64,000 bases of DNA, taken from contig JAEZZA010000010.1 of the NCBI GenBank assembly GCA_023442525.1, positions 1 through 64,000 of the forward strand. Direction: 5' to 3'. This stretch comes from Bacteroidota bacterium (GTDB lineage: Bacteria > Bacteroidota > Bacteroidia > Bacteroidales > UBA10428). Shown in pieces: positions 19,338-27,398 of this stretch (its first letter is position 1; every line of letters starts with the position of its first letter). The notes beneath the pieces are model-generated. The model did not search any database. It worked only from the letters and a program-made list of their open reading frames with translations, and was not told where the DNA came from. The translations under genes and the position numbers were made by a program.

Positions 19338-19492
19338 TTGCAGGTTTCATGTGCTTTGTGCGTTTCATGGGTTGCACCCGTTTCATTTTTGATTCTGGTA
19401 GTAGTCTGGAGATTGTGAGTAGCTGACACTTCCTTTTCCTTCGAGTCCTTCTTGTTTAAAAATCATAGCTTCTCAAATTGAATAATTTCATC

Positions 19493-19500
19493 TATTTTTG
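19493..19500 (+). promoter_or_regulatory. Putative -7 box for nadB
   Basis: TATTTTTG matches TAnnTTTG and ends 22 bases before the nadB ATG. No clear TTTG element is present at the expected distance upstream. Confidence 0.35.
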
Positions 19501-19522
19501 ATCTGTATTGAATTTCATTATT

Positions 19523-21112
19523 ATGGAACACCGGTATGATTTCCTGGTCATAGGATCGGGACTGGCAGGATTGAGTTATGCTTTGCAGGTGGCTGATGGG
19601 GGCAGAGTTGCAATTATCACCAAGGGATCACTGACGGATACAAATACCAGTTACGCACAGGGTGGCATTGCGGCAGTTACAAGTGCCATCGATAATTTTG
19701 ATAAGCACATCAACGATACCTTAATTGCAGGTGACGGACTATGCAACCGGAAAGTCGTGGAAATGGTCGTTAAAGAAGGCCCCGCTCAAATTAAAAAACT
19801 TGTACAATGGGGGGCAGATTTCGACAGGGAGCAATCCGGCGAGTACAATCTGGCCCGTGAAGGAGGACATTCGGAATACCGGATATTTCATCATAAGGAT
19901 AATACAGGATCCGAAATACAGAATGCCTTAACGTCGAAAGTAAAAAGTCACCCCAACATTGATGTCTTTGAGTATTATTTTGCCGTTGATATTATCACAC
20001 AGCACCACCTTGGAAAACTGGTCAAAAGGTATTTTGCCGGTATAGAATGTTACGGCGCCTATGCCATGGATATAAAGACCGGGATTGTGAACAAGTTCCT
20101 GGCCCGCGTTACTCTTATAGCCACCGGTGGAATTGGAAACCTCTACCACATTACCACAAATCCGATGATCGCCACCGGCGACGGAATTGCTATGGTTTAC
20201 AGAGCCAAGGGAATTATCGATAATATGGAATTTGTGCAGCTCCATCCAACTGCATTGTATAACCCGGGCGAGCGGCCGAATTTCCTCATTACTGAAGCTT
20301 TACGGGGACACGGGGCGGTTCTTCGTAATCATAAAGGTGAAGATTTTATGCCCCGTTACGATAAGAGAGGCTCGCTGGCCCCGCGCGACATTGTGTCACG
20401 GGCTATTGACAATGAAATGAAAACATCGGGTGATGAATATGTTTTTCTGGATTGCACCCACCTGGATGGTGAAGATCTTAAAAAGAGCTTTCCCAATATT
20501 TTTGAAAAATGCATGTCGCTTGGCATCGATATCCGTTCAAAGATGATTCCCGTTGTACCTGCAGCTCATTTTCTGTGCGGCGGAATTAAGGTCGATATGA
20601 ACGGTTGCAGCACCATTCAGCGTCTTTATGCAGCCGGCGAATGTTCATGCACTGGTCTTCACGGTGCAAACCGTCTGGCCAGCAATTCCCTGCTTGAGGC
20701 CATGGTATATGCCGACAAAGCTGCGAAACATTCGTTAGATAGTTTTAAAAAGTTCTCATTAAAGGAGAGTATCCCCGACTGGAATGATGCCGGTACTACA
20801 CATACCGAAGAAATGGTGCTCATCACCCAAAACTACAAAGAGGTACAGCAGATTTTCAGTTATTACGTGGGTATCCTCCGTTCGAATATCAGGTTGAAAA
20901 GAGCAATGGACCGGTTGTGGATCATATATAATGAAACGGAAGAACTGTTTGCAACTTCCAAACTCAACCAGAAATTATGCGAACTGCGTAATATGATCAA
21001 TGCCGGCTACCTTATTATCAAGGCCGCACAGCAGCGAAAAGAGAGCAGGGGATTACACTATACCATTGATTACCCCAATAAGAATCCCTCTAACAATCTG
21101 GATATTGAATGA
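19523..21112 (+). CDS. nadB: L-aspartate oxidase
   Basis: A 529-residue FAD enzyme that oxidises L-aspartate to iminoaspartate, the first step of de novo NAD synthesis; it can use fumarate or O2 as electron acceptor. The N-terminus has the dinucleotide fold DFLVIGSGLAGLSYAL, followed by TNTSYAQGGIAAV, EGGHSEYRIFHHKDNTG, the active-site stretch EFVQLHPTALY, ALRGHGAVLRN, the catalytic-domain RGSLAPRDIVSRAI and the second FAD motif GLHGANRLASNSLLEA. Start: ATG at 19523, rather than the upstream TTG at 19508, gives MEHRYDFLVIGSG. The homologous succinate dehydrogenase flavoprotein is also in this window, but the domain sequence here is NadB. nadA and nadC are not adjacent. It overlaps the convergent dusB by 23 bases. 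Confidence 0.95.
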   Translation: MEHRYDFLVIGSGLAGLSYALQVADGGRVAIITKGSLTDTNTSYAQGGIAAVTSAIDNFDKHINDTLIAGDGLCNRKVVEMVVKEGPAQIKKLVQWGADFDREQSGEYNLAREGGHSEYRIFHHKDNTGSEIQNALTSKVKSHPNIDVFEYYFAVDIITQHHLGKLVKRYFAGIECYGAYAMDIKTGIVNKFLARVTLIATGGIGNLYHITTNPMIATGDGIAMVYRAKGIIDNMEFVQLHPTALYNPGERPNFLITEALRGHGAVLRNHKGEDFMPRYDKRGSLAPRDIVSRAIDNEMKTSGDEYVFLDCTHLDGEDLKKSFPNIFEKCMSLGIDIRSKMIPVVPAAHFLCGGIKVDMNGCSTIQRLYAAGECSCTGLHGANRLASNSLLEAMVYADKAAKHSLDSFKKFSLKESIPDWNDAGTTHTEEMVLITQNYKEVQQIFSYYVGILRSNIRLKRAMDRLWIIYNETEELFATSKLNQKLCELRNMINAGYLIIKAAQQRKESRGLHYTIDYPNKNPSNNLDIE

Positions 21113-22073
21113 CGATCTGATCCAGGATTTTTTCGATCTCTTCCACATCCAAAGTGGTAACCAGTTTCATACGGATATCCCTGAAGTCGGGAAGTCCTTT
21201 AAAATAATTCACAAAGTGCCGGCGCATTTCATATATTCCTTTTGGAATACCTTTATAATCCATTGATTTGTGAAACTGAAGCCTGGCCAGACTTACCTTA
21301 TCCGGGAGCGACATTTGGGGTAGAATCTCTCCGGTATCGAGATAATGCCTTATTTCTTTAAATATCCAGGGTTTCCCCACCGTTGCCCTTCCGATCATGA
21401 TTCCATCCACGCCGTATTTATCAAATGCTTCAGCGGCCGACTGGGGTGTTACGATATCTCCGTTCCCGATAATGGGTATTTTCATTCGCGGATTTCTCTT
21501 TACTTCGCCAATGAGGGTCCAGTCGGCTACTCCCTTGTACAGTTGAGCTCTTGTTCTTCCATGGATGGTTAACGCCCGGATGCCTACATCCTGCAATTGT
21601 TCGGCAATGTCTGTGATATTTTTTGAATTGTCGTCCCAGCCAAGCCTGGTTTTAACTGTCACAGGCAATTTAACAGCGTCGACAATGGCTTTGGTCATTT
21701 CAATCATAAGCGGAATATTGCATAGCATTCCCGCTCCTGCACCCCGGTTTGCAATTTTCCGAACCGGGCATCCGAAATTAATGTCGATCAGGTCGGGGCC
21801 TGCTTCCTCGGCAATACAGGCGGCTTCAACCATGCTGGGGATGAGATGACCGTATAGCTGAATTCCAACAGGTCGTTCATCGGTAAGGAGCTCAAGTTTC
21901 CTGATACTTTTCTGTGCATCCCTGATGAGGCCGTCCGACGGAATGAATTCGGTGTACACCATGTCGGCTCCGAAATGTTTGCATATGAAGCGGAATGACG
22001 GATCTGTTATATCTTCCATTGGAGCCAGAAATAATGGCTTCTCCCTGAATTTAATATTGCCGATTTCAAACAT
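21090..22073 (-). CDS. dusB: tRNA-dihydrouridine synthase (DusB-like)
   Basis: A 327-residue flavoenzyme that reduces uridine to dihydrouridine in the tRNA D-loop using FMN and NAD(P)H. It has the TIM-barrel start LAPMEDITDPSFR, the signature DINFGCPVRKI with the catalytic Cys, VKTRLGWDD, LTIHGRTRAQLY and GNGDIVTP, then the phosphate-binding DGIMIGRATVGKPWIF. Length and motifs fit the DusB/Nifr3 group. Start is ATG at 22073. The last 23 bases overlap the end of nadB on the other strand. Confidence 0.93.
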   Translation of the reverse strand: MFEIGNIKFREKPLFLAPMEDITDPSFRFICKHFGADMVYTEFIPSDGLIRDAQKSIRKLELLTDERPVGIQLYGHLIPSMVEAACIAEEAGPDLIDINFGCPVRKIANRGAGAGMLCNIPLMIEMTKAIVDAVKLPVTVKTRLGWDDNSKNITDIAEQLQDVGIRALTIHGRTRAQLYKGVADWTLIGEVKRNPRMKIPIIGNGDIVTPQSAAEAFDKYGVDGIMIGRATVGKPWIFKEIRHYLDTGEILPQMSLPDKVSLARLQFHKSMDYKGIPKGIYEMRRHFVNYFKGLPDFRDIRMKLVTTLDVEEIEKILDQIVIQYPDC

Positions 22074-22158
22074 CCTGCAAATTTAAGGATAATGACGTGA
22101 AAAGCTCAATTCGATAGCTTGCAGCTTTTTATTACTTTTACCGGATAAAATATACCGA

Positions 22159-23112
22159 ATGTCTGAATTTCTCGCTTCGTTCCGGCAAGGTTTCATAAGA
22201 CTTTCAGCGCCCGGAAAGTTGTTTGTACTTGTTATAATCTTGTTGGTTTTTGCTCTTTTCGGATCGCTTCTCGCCATGGTTATCGCGATACCTGCTTTTA
22301 ATTACAGTATATTCGAGCTGTCGGAAATCCTTTCCGATCCTAATGAAGGGAATATCACAGTAATCAAGTTTTTCCAGATATTTCAGGCGATTACATTATT
22401 CGTTATCCCCGGACTGTTTGCAGCCTGGTTGTTTGGTGAAAAGCCTGCACAATATATCCGGGTTCACAAAGCTCCTTCACTTGTAAACGTGATGCTGGTT
22501 ATGTTTTCCATTGTAACTGCTATCCCGTTTTTGAATTATGTAACTGAATTGAATTCCAGGCTCGATCTTCCATATTGGCTTGATAAGGTGGAAGAGAAGA
22601 TGATCAACATGGAAGAAACCGCCGCGGAGCTTACAGAGCTATTCCTTGTAACCAAAACAACAAGTGATCTGATTGTAAACCTGATTATGATTGCTATTTT
22701 GCCTGCAATTGGCGAGGAGTTGATTTTCAGGGGACTGATACAACGGCTGTTTTCTCAATGGTTCAGGAATAGCCATCTTGCTATTCTGGGCACGGCTTTC
22801 CTTTTCAGCTTCATTCACTTTCAGTTTTTCGGATTCGTGCCCCGATTTCTGCTGGGGCTGTATTTTGGATATTTGTTGCTTTGGAGCGGTACGTTATGGC
22901 TGCCTGTACTGGCACACCTGATTAATAACGGACTTGCGGTATTGTATTATCATTTTGCAGCTGGCAACCAAACCGATACGATTGACAAAATAGGAATTTC
23001 AGAAAGCAGTCGTTACATGCTGTATGTGAGTATTGTACTTACAGTAATCCTGGTATCTGTAATTTACCTTCGCGAGAAAGAGAATTCATCCATCAACAGT
23101 AAGCTCCTCTAG
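22159..23112 (+). CDS. CPBP-family intramembrane metalloprotease
   Basis: A 317-residue membrane protein with about eight hydrophobic segments and the CPBP (Abi/Rce1-like) motifs: GEELIFRG (Glu186-Glu187, Arg191), FSFIHFQFFG (His220) and HLINNG (near residue 253). These are the predicted metal/catalytic residues of the family. Members cleave or process membrane-linked substrates, but the substrate in Bacteroidetes is unknown. Between segments 3 and 4 is a soluble insert of about 35 residues (ELNSRLDLPYWLDKVEEK). It is transcribed alone and overlaps the convergent unknown gene by 27 bases. Confidence 0.87.
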   Translation: MSEFLASFRQGFIRLSAPGKLFVLVIILLVFALFGSLLAMVIAIPAFNYSIFELSEILSDPNEGNITVIKFFQIFQAITLFVIPGLFAAWLFGEKPAQYIRVHKAPSLVNVMLVMFSIVTAIPFLNYVTELNSRLDLPYWLDKVEEKMINMEETAAELTELFLVTKTTSDLIVNLIMIAILPAIGEELIFRGLIQRLFSQWFRNSHLAILGTAFLFSFIHFQFFGFVPRFLLGLYFGYLLLWSGTLWLPVLAHLINNGLAVLYYHFAAGNQTDTIDKIGISESSRYMLYVSIVLTVILVSVIYLREKENSSINSKLL

Positions 23113-23811
23113 TTCGGAGCAGGGCCTTTCGTTTTTTCTGTAAAAATACACCACACCATAAATGCGGGCATTATTTCTTTTGTCGTCATCGGAGAGGTCC
23201 TTGTAAAAGTCCTCCACTTCGTTCCACACCGAGGCAATAACCGAATCAACTATCTTGCGTTGTTCCACCAATTTATCCTGGCATCTCTGGAGGTTTTTCT
23301 GCAAGGTTTTCTGATGCCGATGGGCCTCCATAAAAACCTCATAATGTACCTTTACAACTGCCATTGTAGGATTAGTTACAGGTGTAAGTCCTTTGCTTAT
23401 CCTCATAGTTTCACCTGCAATAATTCTTTCTCCCCATTTAATAACTTCTCCTTCGCTTCCGAATGAAGGCACCCGGCTCTGATCCCTTTTAAATCCAAAG
23501 AAATCCCTGTCGGTGGCTGCCAGGTCACCTCGTGCAATGGCCATGTTAACTACCTGAATGAAATGGGAGATATATAGACGGATTTTTTTCAGGTATTTAG
23601 CATATTCCTTACTTTTGCTAACCTGAACGTTATAAGCTTGCCTGCTCTCCAGAACAATTTTCTCAAAAGCATGCATTGTAGAAATCACTTTCTGAAATGT
23701 TGCCTGTGAAAAAGCAAGTTTAAAAGGCGGGAGCTCTTTTCCTTTCTCATAAGCTATCCTGAGCGCCCTTAGTCTGGCAAGATCAGTATTTGGCAATCGT
23801 CGATACGGCAT
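23086..23811 (-). CDS. Conserved-looking protein of unknown function
   Basis: A 241-residue soluble protein that I do not recognise. There is no signal peptide or membrane segment. The start MPYRRLPNTDLARLRALR is basic, and most of the remainder is predicted helical and charged, with likely coiled-coil stretches (around residues 35-80 and 155-195). An aromatic C-terminal segment (ARIYGVVYFYRKNERP) looks like a beta hairpin. The overall style suggests a helical-bundle scaffold, but no catalytic motif is visible. It is monocistronic, convergent with the CPBP gene, with a 27-base overlap at the 3' ends. Confidence 0.75.
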   Translation of the reverse strand: MPYRRLPNTDLARLRALRIAYEKGKELPPFKLAFSQATFQKVISTMHAFEKIVLESRQAYNVQVSKSKEYAKYLKKIRLYISHFIQVVNMAIARGDLAATDRDFFGFKRDQSRVPSFGSEGEVIKWGERIIAGETMRISKGLTPVTNPTMAVVKVHYEVFMEAHRHQKTLQKNLQRCQDKLVEQRKIVDSVIASVWNEVEDFYKDLSDDDKRNNARIYGVVYFYRKNERPCSELEELTVDG

Positions 23812-23895
23812 AACATCTGAAATGATGGTCAGGATTTTCTTATACGAAAATTAATAACATGCGGTTGTCAACCCTGACCATTTTATGACAAAATT

Positions 23896-23928
23896 GTTGG
23901 TTTTAAAGGAAAATACGTCTTAATTTTA
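23896..23928 (+). promoter_or_regulatory. Putative promoter of the M24B aminopeptidase gene
   Basis: GTTG (23896-23899), a 21-base spacer and TAATTTTA (23921-23928) resemble the Bacteroidetes TTTG / TAnnTTTG promoter with one mismatch in each box. It ends 23 bases before the ATG at 23952. Confidence 0.4.
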
Positions 23929-23951
23929 AGTGGTAATCAATTCATAAAGTT

Positions 23952-25331
23952 ATGTTTCCACCGGAAGTATACATTGAGCGCAGAAAGAAACTCAGAGAGC
24001 TTGTTGGTAAAGGGGTAATATTGTTTCTTGGAAACAAGGAAGTAGCCATGAATTATTCGGCAAACAACTATCCTTTCAGGCAGGATAGCACGTTTCTGTA
24101 TTATTTTGGTCTCGATATGCCCGGATTGGCCGGCATGATTGATTGTGAAAATCCTGTTGAAGTATTATACGGCAGCGACCCTACTCTTGAAGATGTCATT
24201 TGGGTCGGCAAGCAGGAACCGTTGCAGGAGAAAGCCATAAAAGCCGGAATTACAAAAGTTAAACCACTGGAAAGGCTTGATGGCGATGTTTTCAGAGTTA
24301 TTGCACACTCAAGGGAAGTTCACTATCTCCCGCCATATCGCGAACAGCGAAGGTTACAGCTGGCATACTATGACAACCTGAAGTATGAAGAAGTCGACAG
24401 AAATGCTTCGCTGGCATTAACTAAGGCTGTTGTTGAACAGCGTTCGGTGAAAGATGATTATGAAATTGCCGAACTTGAAAATACCATGAGCAATGTAACT
24501 GCTCCGGCCTATTCACACATCAGGTCTCTTGTTAAACCAGGGAATTTCGAATACCAGGTAGCAGGTGCTTTTGAAGGTTTTGCCCTTTCTAATCACTGCA
24601 GGCTTTCCTATCCGATTATCTGTACAATCAATGGTGAAACGTTACACAATCATTATTATGGTAACGAACTCAAGGCTGGTAAATTGCTTCTCATTGATGC
24701 GGGGGTGGAATCACTGCGGCGGTATGCAACCGACATCACACGCACATACCCGGTAAGTGGCAAATTTACATCGCAACAAAAGGATATTTACCGAATTGTT
24801 CTTAGTGCACAGGAAGAGGCCATTAAAGCTATTAAGCCCGGCATTCCTTTCAGTGACGTACATAGAAAAGCTGCTATGGTTATAGCCAGCGGATTAAAAG
24901 ACCTGGGCCTCATGAAAGGCGGCATTGAAGATGCTGTTAATCACGGAGCTCATGCACTCTTCTTCCCACATGGTATTGGCCATATGATCGGACTTGATGT
25001 TCATGACATGGAGGATATCGGCGAAGAACATGTAGGGTATGATGATGAATTCACACGCTCTGAGCAGTTTGGTACCGCATACCTCCGGATGGCCAAACGT
25101 CTGAATAAAGGAAATGTGGTTACCGTGGAACCCGGTATTTATTTCATCGATCCTCTTATAAATAAGTGGCACAGCGAAGGCAGATACAGGGATTTCATCG
25201 ATTACAGAGCCGTTGTGAAATTCAGGGAAACAGGCGGCATACGAATCGAAGATAATATCGCGGTCACCGAAGATGGTTATAAAATAATCGGTGATCCGAT
25301 TCCAAAGGCCATTGAGGAAATTGAATTATGA
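23952..25331 (+). CDS. Xaa-Pro aminopeptidase (M24B family)
   Basis: A 459-residue aminopeptidase P-type enzyme that removes N-terminal residues preceding proline, using two metal ions. An N-terminal creatinase-like domain (about residues 1-170) leads to the pita-bread fold. The five metal ligands are visible in LLIDAGVE (Asp), RYATDITRTYP (Asp), FFPHGIGHMIGLDVHD (His), TVEPGIYF (Glu) and GIRIEDNIAV (Glu). It lacks a signal peptide, so is cytoplasmic. It faces a second M24B gene end to end, with a 6-base overlap, and the two proteins differ enough in the N-terminal domain that distinct substrate ranges are plausible. Confidence 0.93.
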   Translation: MFPPEVYIERRKKLRELVGKGVILFLGNKEVAMNYSANNYPFRQDSTFLYYFGLDMPGLAGMIDCENPVEVLYGSDPTLEDVIWVGKQEPLQEKAIKAGITKVKPLERLDGDVFRVIAHSREVHYLPPYREQRRLQLAYYDNLKYEEVDRNASLALTKAVVEQRSVKDDYEIAELENTMSNVTAPAYSHIRSLVKPGNFEYQVAGAFEGFALSNHCRLSYPIICTINGETLHNHYYGNELKAGKLLLIDAGVESLRRYATDITRTYPVSGKFTSQQKDIYRIVLSAQEEAIKAIKPGIPFSDVHRKAAMVIASGLKDLGLMKGGIEDAVNHGAHALFFPHGIGHMIGLDVHDMEDIGEEHVGYDDEFTRSEQFGTAYLRMAKRLNKGNVVTVEPGIYFIDPLINKWHSEGRYRDFIDYRAVVKFRETGGIRIEDNIAVTEDGYKIIGDPIPKAIEEIEL

Positions 25332-26618
25332 TTGACTCATAATTCTTTCGATTTCATCAATTTCAACAGGGATATCCTTCATTAAATCTACATTACCGTC
25401 ACGGGTGATGAGGATGTCATTTTCAATTCGTATACCTGTGGCTTCGCCGGGGATGTAAATGGCAGGTTCGCAGGTCAGGACCATACCCGGTCGGAATTCT
25501 GCATCTTTGCTGCCTACATCATGAACATCCAAACCCAGGAAATGTGAAGTTCCGTGCATGTAATACTTCATATAAAGCGGGTTATCCCGCGATTCATTGT
25601 TAAGCTCTTCTTCGGAATACAGGCCAAGCTTCACGTGTTCGCGACTAAATTTTTTGCATACCTCTGCATGTACCTTGTTTATTGTATTTCCCGGTTTCAT
25701 CAACGAACGGGCAAACTTGAATAGGTCCAGTACACTCTGATAAAGATCTCTTTGCCTGGGTGAGAATTTTCCGTTGACCGGAATTGTCCGTGTACAATCG
25801 GCCGCATAATTGCCATATTCTGCTCCAAAATCCATCAGTAAAAGATCCCCGTCGGCGCAAACACTGTTGTTATCATTATAGTGAAGATAACATGCATTTT
25901 TCCCGGAACCAATAATGGGAGGATAGGCATGACCTCTGGCCCCATTTCGGATGAATTCCGAAATGATCTCTGCTTCCACTTCATACTCCATCTGGCCGGG
26001 TCGTAGAGTTTTCAGTACTTTCAAAAATGCATGGTTAGTAATATTAACGGCTTCACGGATAAGTGAGATTTCGGTTTCCGACTTGACCGTGCGCAGATCG
26101 CGCATGATGGGAGCAAGCCGTTCATAATGATGTGCCGGGAACTTTTGCTGTAGTAAATTAGCAAAACGGAGATTACGATCGGGCAATTCAGGAATGCTTT
26201 TCTGTAGTTCCGGCAGGTTCAGATAAACCGAATGAACATACATCATCAGCGAAGCCAAAACTGAATCATATTCATCTGTATAACGTACCGTTTTGATGCC
26301 TGAAAGCGATGTTACCTCACTGGCAGTTAGTTTATGTCCTTCCCATATTTCAAGTTTTTCATTTGGCCGTCGGACAAGAATTATTTCTCTTGACAATTCG
26401 TCGGGATGATCGGGACAAATCAACAATATGGTCTGTTCCTGGTTAATTCCCGATAAATAAAATAAATCGGAATTCTGCCTGAAAGGGTAATCCTGATCTG
26501 CGGTGCGGGTCAATGAGTCATTGGCATGCAGTATTGCCAGCGACCTGGGCTTCAGAGCATGTGACAGTCTTTCACGATTCTGGGCAAAAAAAGCGAAGGG
26601 CAAGTTAACCGTTTTCAT
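25326..26618 (-). CDS. pepP: Xaa-Pro aminopeptidase (M24B family), second copy
   Basis: A 430-residue aminopeptidase P with the full creatinase-like N-terminal domain (DQDYPFRQNSDLFYLSG) and the metal-binding set LLLMDFGAEYG (Asp), NYAADCTRTIP (Asp), YYMHGTSHFLGLDVHD (His), LTCEPAIYIP (Glu) and GIRIENDILIT (Glu). It fits the E. coli PepP type more closely than its neighbour does. There is no export signal. Start is ATG at 26618; it diverges from the sdhCAB operon with a 90-base gap, so the two promoters probably sit back to back. Confidence 0.92.
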   Translation of the reverse strand: MKTVNLPFAFFAQNRERLSHALKPRSLAILHANDSLTRTADQDYPFRQNSDLFYLSGINQEQTILLICPDHPDELSREIILVRRPNEKLEIWEGHKLTASEVTSLSGIKTVRYTDEYDSVLASLMMYVHSVYLNLPELQKSIPELPDRNLRFANLLQQKFPAHHYERLAPIMRDLRTVKSETEISLIREAVNITNHAFLKVLKTLRPGQMEYEVEAEIISEFIRNGARGHAYPPIIGSGKNACYLHYNDNNSVCADGDLLLMDFGAEYGNYAADCTRTIPVNGKFSPRQRDLYQSVLDLFKFARSLMKPGNTINKVHAEVCKKFSREHVKLGLYSEEELNNESRDNPLYMKYYMHGTSHFLGLDVHDVGSKDAEFRPGMVLTCEPAIYIPGEATGIRIENDILITRDGNVDLMKDIPVEIDEIERIMSQS

Positions 26619-26624
26619 ATTTTT

Positions 26625-26656
26625 CTTGTAAAAATAAAGCTAAGCTGGTAAATTTG
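26625..26656 (+). promoter_or_regulatory. Promoter of the sdhCAB operon
   Basis: CTTG (26625-26628), exactly 20 bases, then TAAATTTG (26649-26656), a full match to the Bacteroidetes -7 box TAnnTTTG with a one-mismatch -33 box. Initiation would fall near 26663, leaving a leader of about 46 bases before the sdhC ATG. Confidence 0.6.
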
Positions 26657-26708
26657 CCGACATCATTTACAATTTTGACGCATTCCAGATATTAATCCTT
26701 TCTTATTT

Positions 26709-27380
26709 ATGAGCAGCATTCTGACTTCCTCAATCGGGAAAAAACTAATGATGTCACTGGCCGGACTATTTCTGATTGTCTTTCTGGTGGTACATCTGGG
26801 CATTAATCTTAGTCTTATTATTGCAGACTCACGCGAACCCTTCAACAAGGCTGCTCATTTCATGGGTCATAATGTAGTGGTGAAAATAATGGAAATCATC
26901 CTGTTCGGTGGTTTTCTACTTCACATGATTTATGGGGTAATTGTGCAGATGCAAAACTGGATGGCACGTCCAAGAAGGTACATGAAAGAGAACCATTCCC
27001 AAACGTCGTTCTTCTCCAAATTTATGATACATACCGCGGTGATCATTACCATTTTTCTGGTAATTCACCTGTTCGATTTCTATCTCAAGGCTAAGCTTTT
27101 CGGTGAAGTACCTACGGTAATATATGACGGGAGGGAATATCACGACCTTGGAATTCTTGTGGTTGAGAAATTCCGGATAGCCTGGGTGGTGATCTTTTAT
27201 CTTGCCTGTTTTGTACTTCTGGCCTTCCATTTACTTCACGGGTTCCAGTCGGCTTTTCAAACATTGGGTTTGAATCACAGGATATACTCACCCATTATAA
27301 ATGCTCTGGGTATAATTTACACTGTAGTAGTAGTAGGGGGATTCATGCTGATCCCGATATATATTTATTTCCGGATGTAA
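26709..27380 (+). CDS. sdhC: Succinate dehydrogenase/fumarate reductase cytochrome b subunit
   Basis: A 223-residue membrane anchor with five hydrophobic segments, of the b558 type used by Bacteroidetes and epsilonproteobacteria. It starts SSILTSSIGKKLMMSLAGLF, where the SIGKK.MM..G pattern is typical. Candidate haem-binding histidines lie in VVHLGIN, AAHFMGHN, LLHMIYG, VIHLFDF and AFHLLHGFQ. It carries electrons between menaquinone and the flavin/FeS subunits. First gene of the operon, 18 bases ahead of sdhA. In anaerobic Bacteroidales the complex mainly reduces fumarate; the direction cannot be read from sequence. Confidence 0.93.
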   Translation: MSSILTSSIGKKLMMSLAGLFLIVFLVVHLGINLSLIIADSREPFNKAAHFMGHNVVVKIMEIILFGGFLLHMIYGVIVQMQNWMARPRRYMKENHSQTSFFSKFMIHTAVIITIFLVIHLFDFYLKAKLFGEVPTVIYDGREYHDLGILVVEKFRIAWVVIFYLACFVLLAFHLLHGFQSAFQTLGLNHRIYSPIINALGIIYTVVVVGGFMLIPIYIYFRM

Positions 27381-27398
27381 TATTTTGAACTATTCATT

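Noticed and set aside
19199..19426. A 75-codon protein read through the 7-bp repeat
   Set aside because: The frame is forced by the repeat period (7 bases is frame-cycling every 21) and has no start signal or homology clue; a non-coding repeat is simpler.
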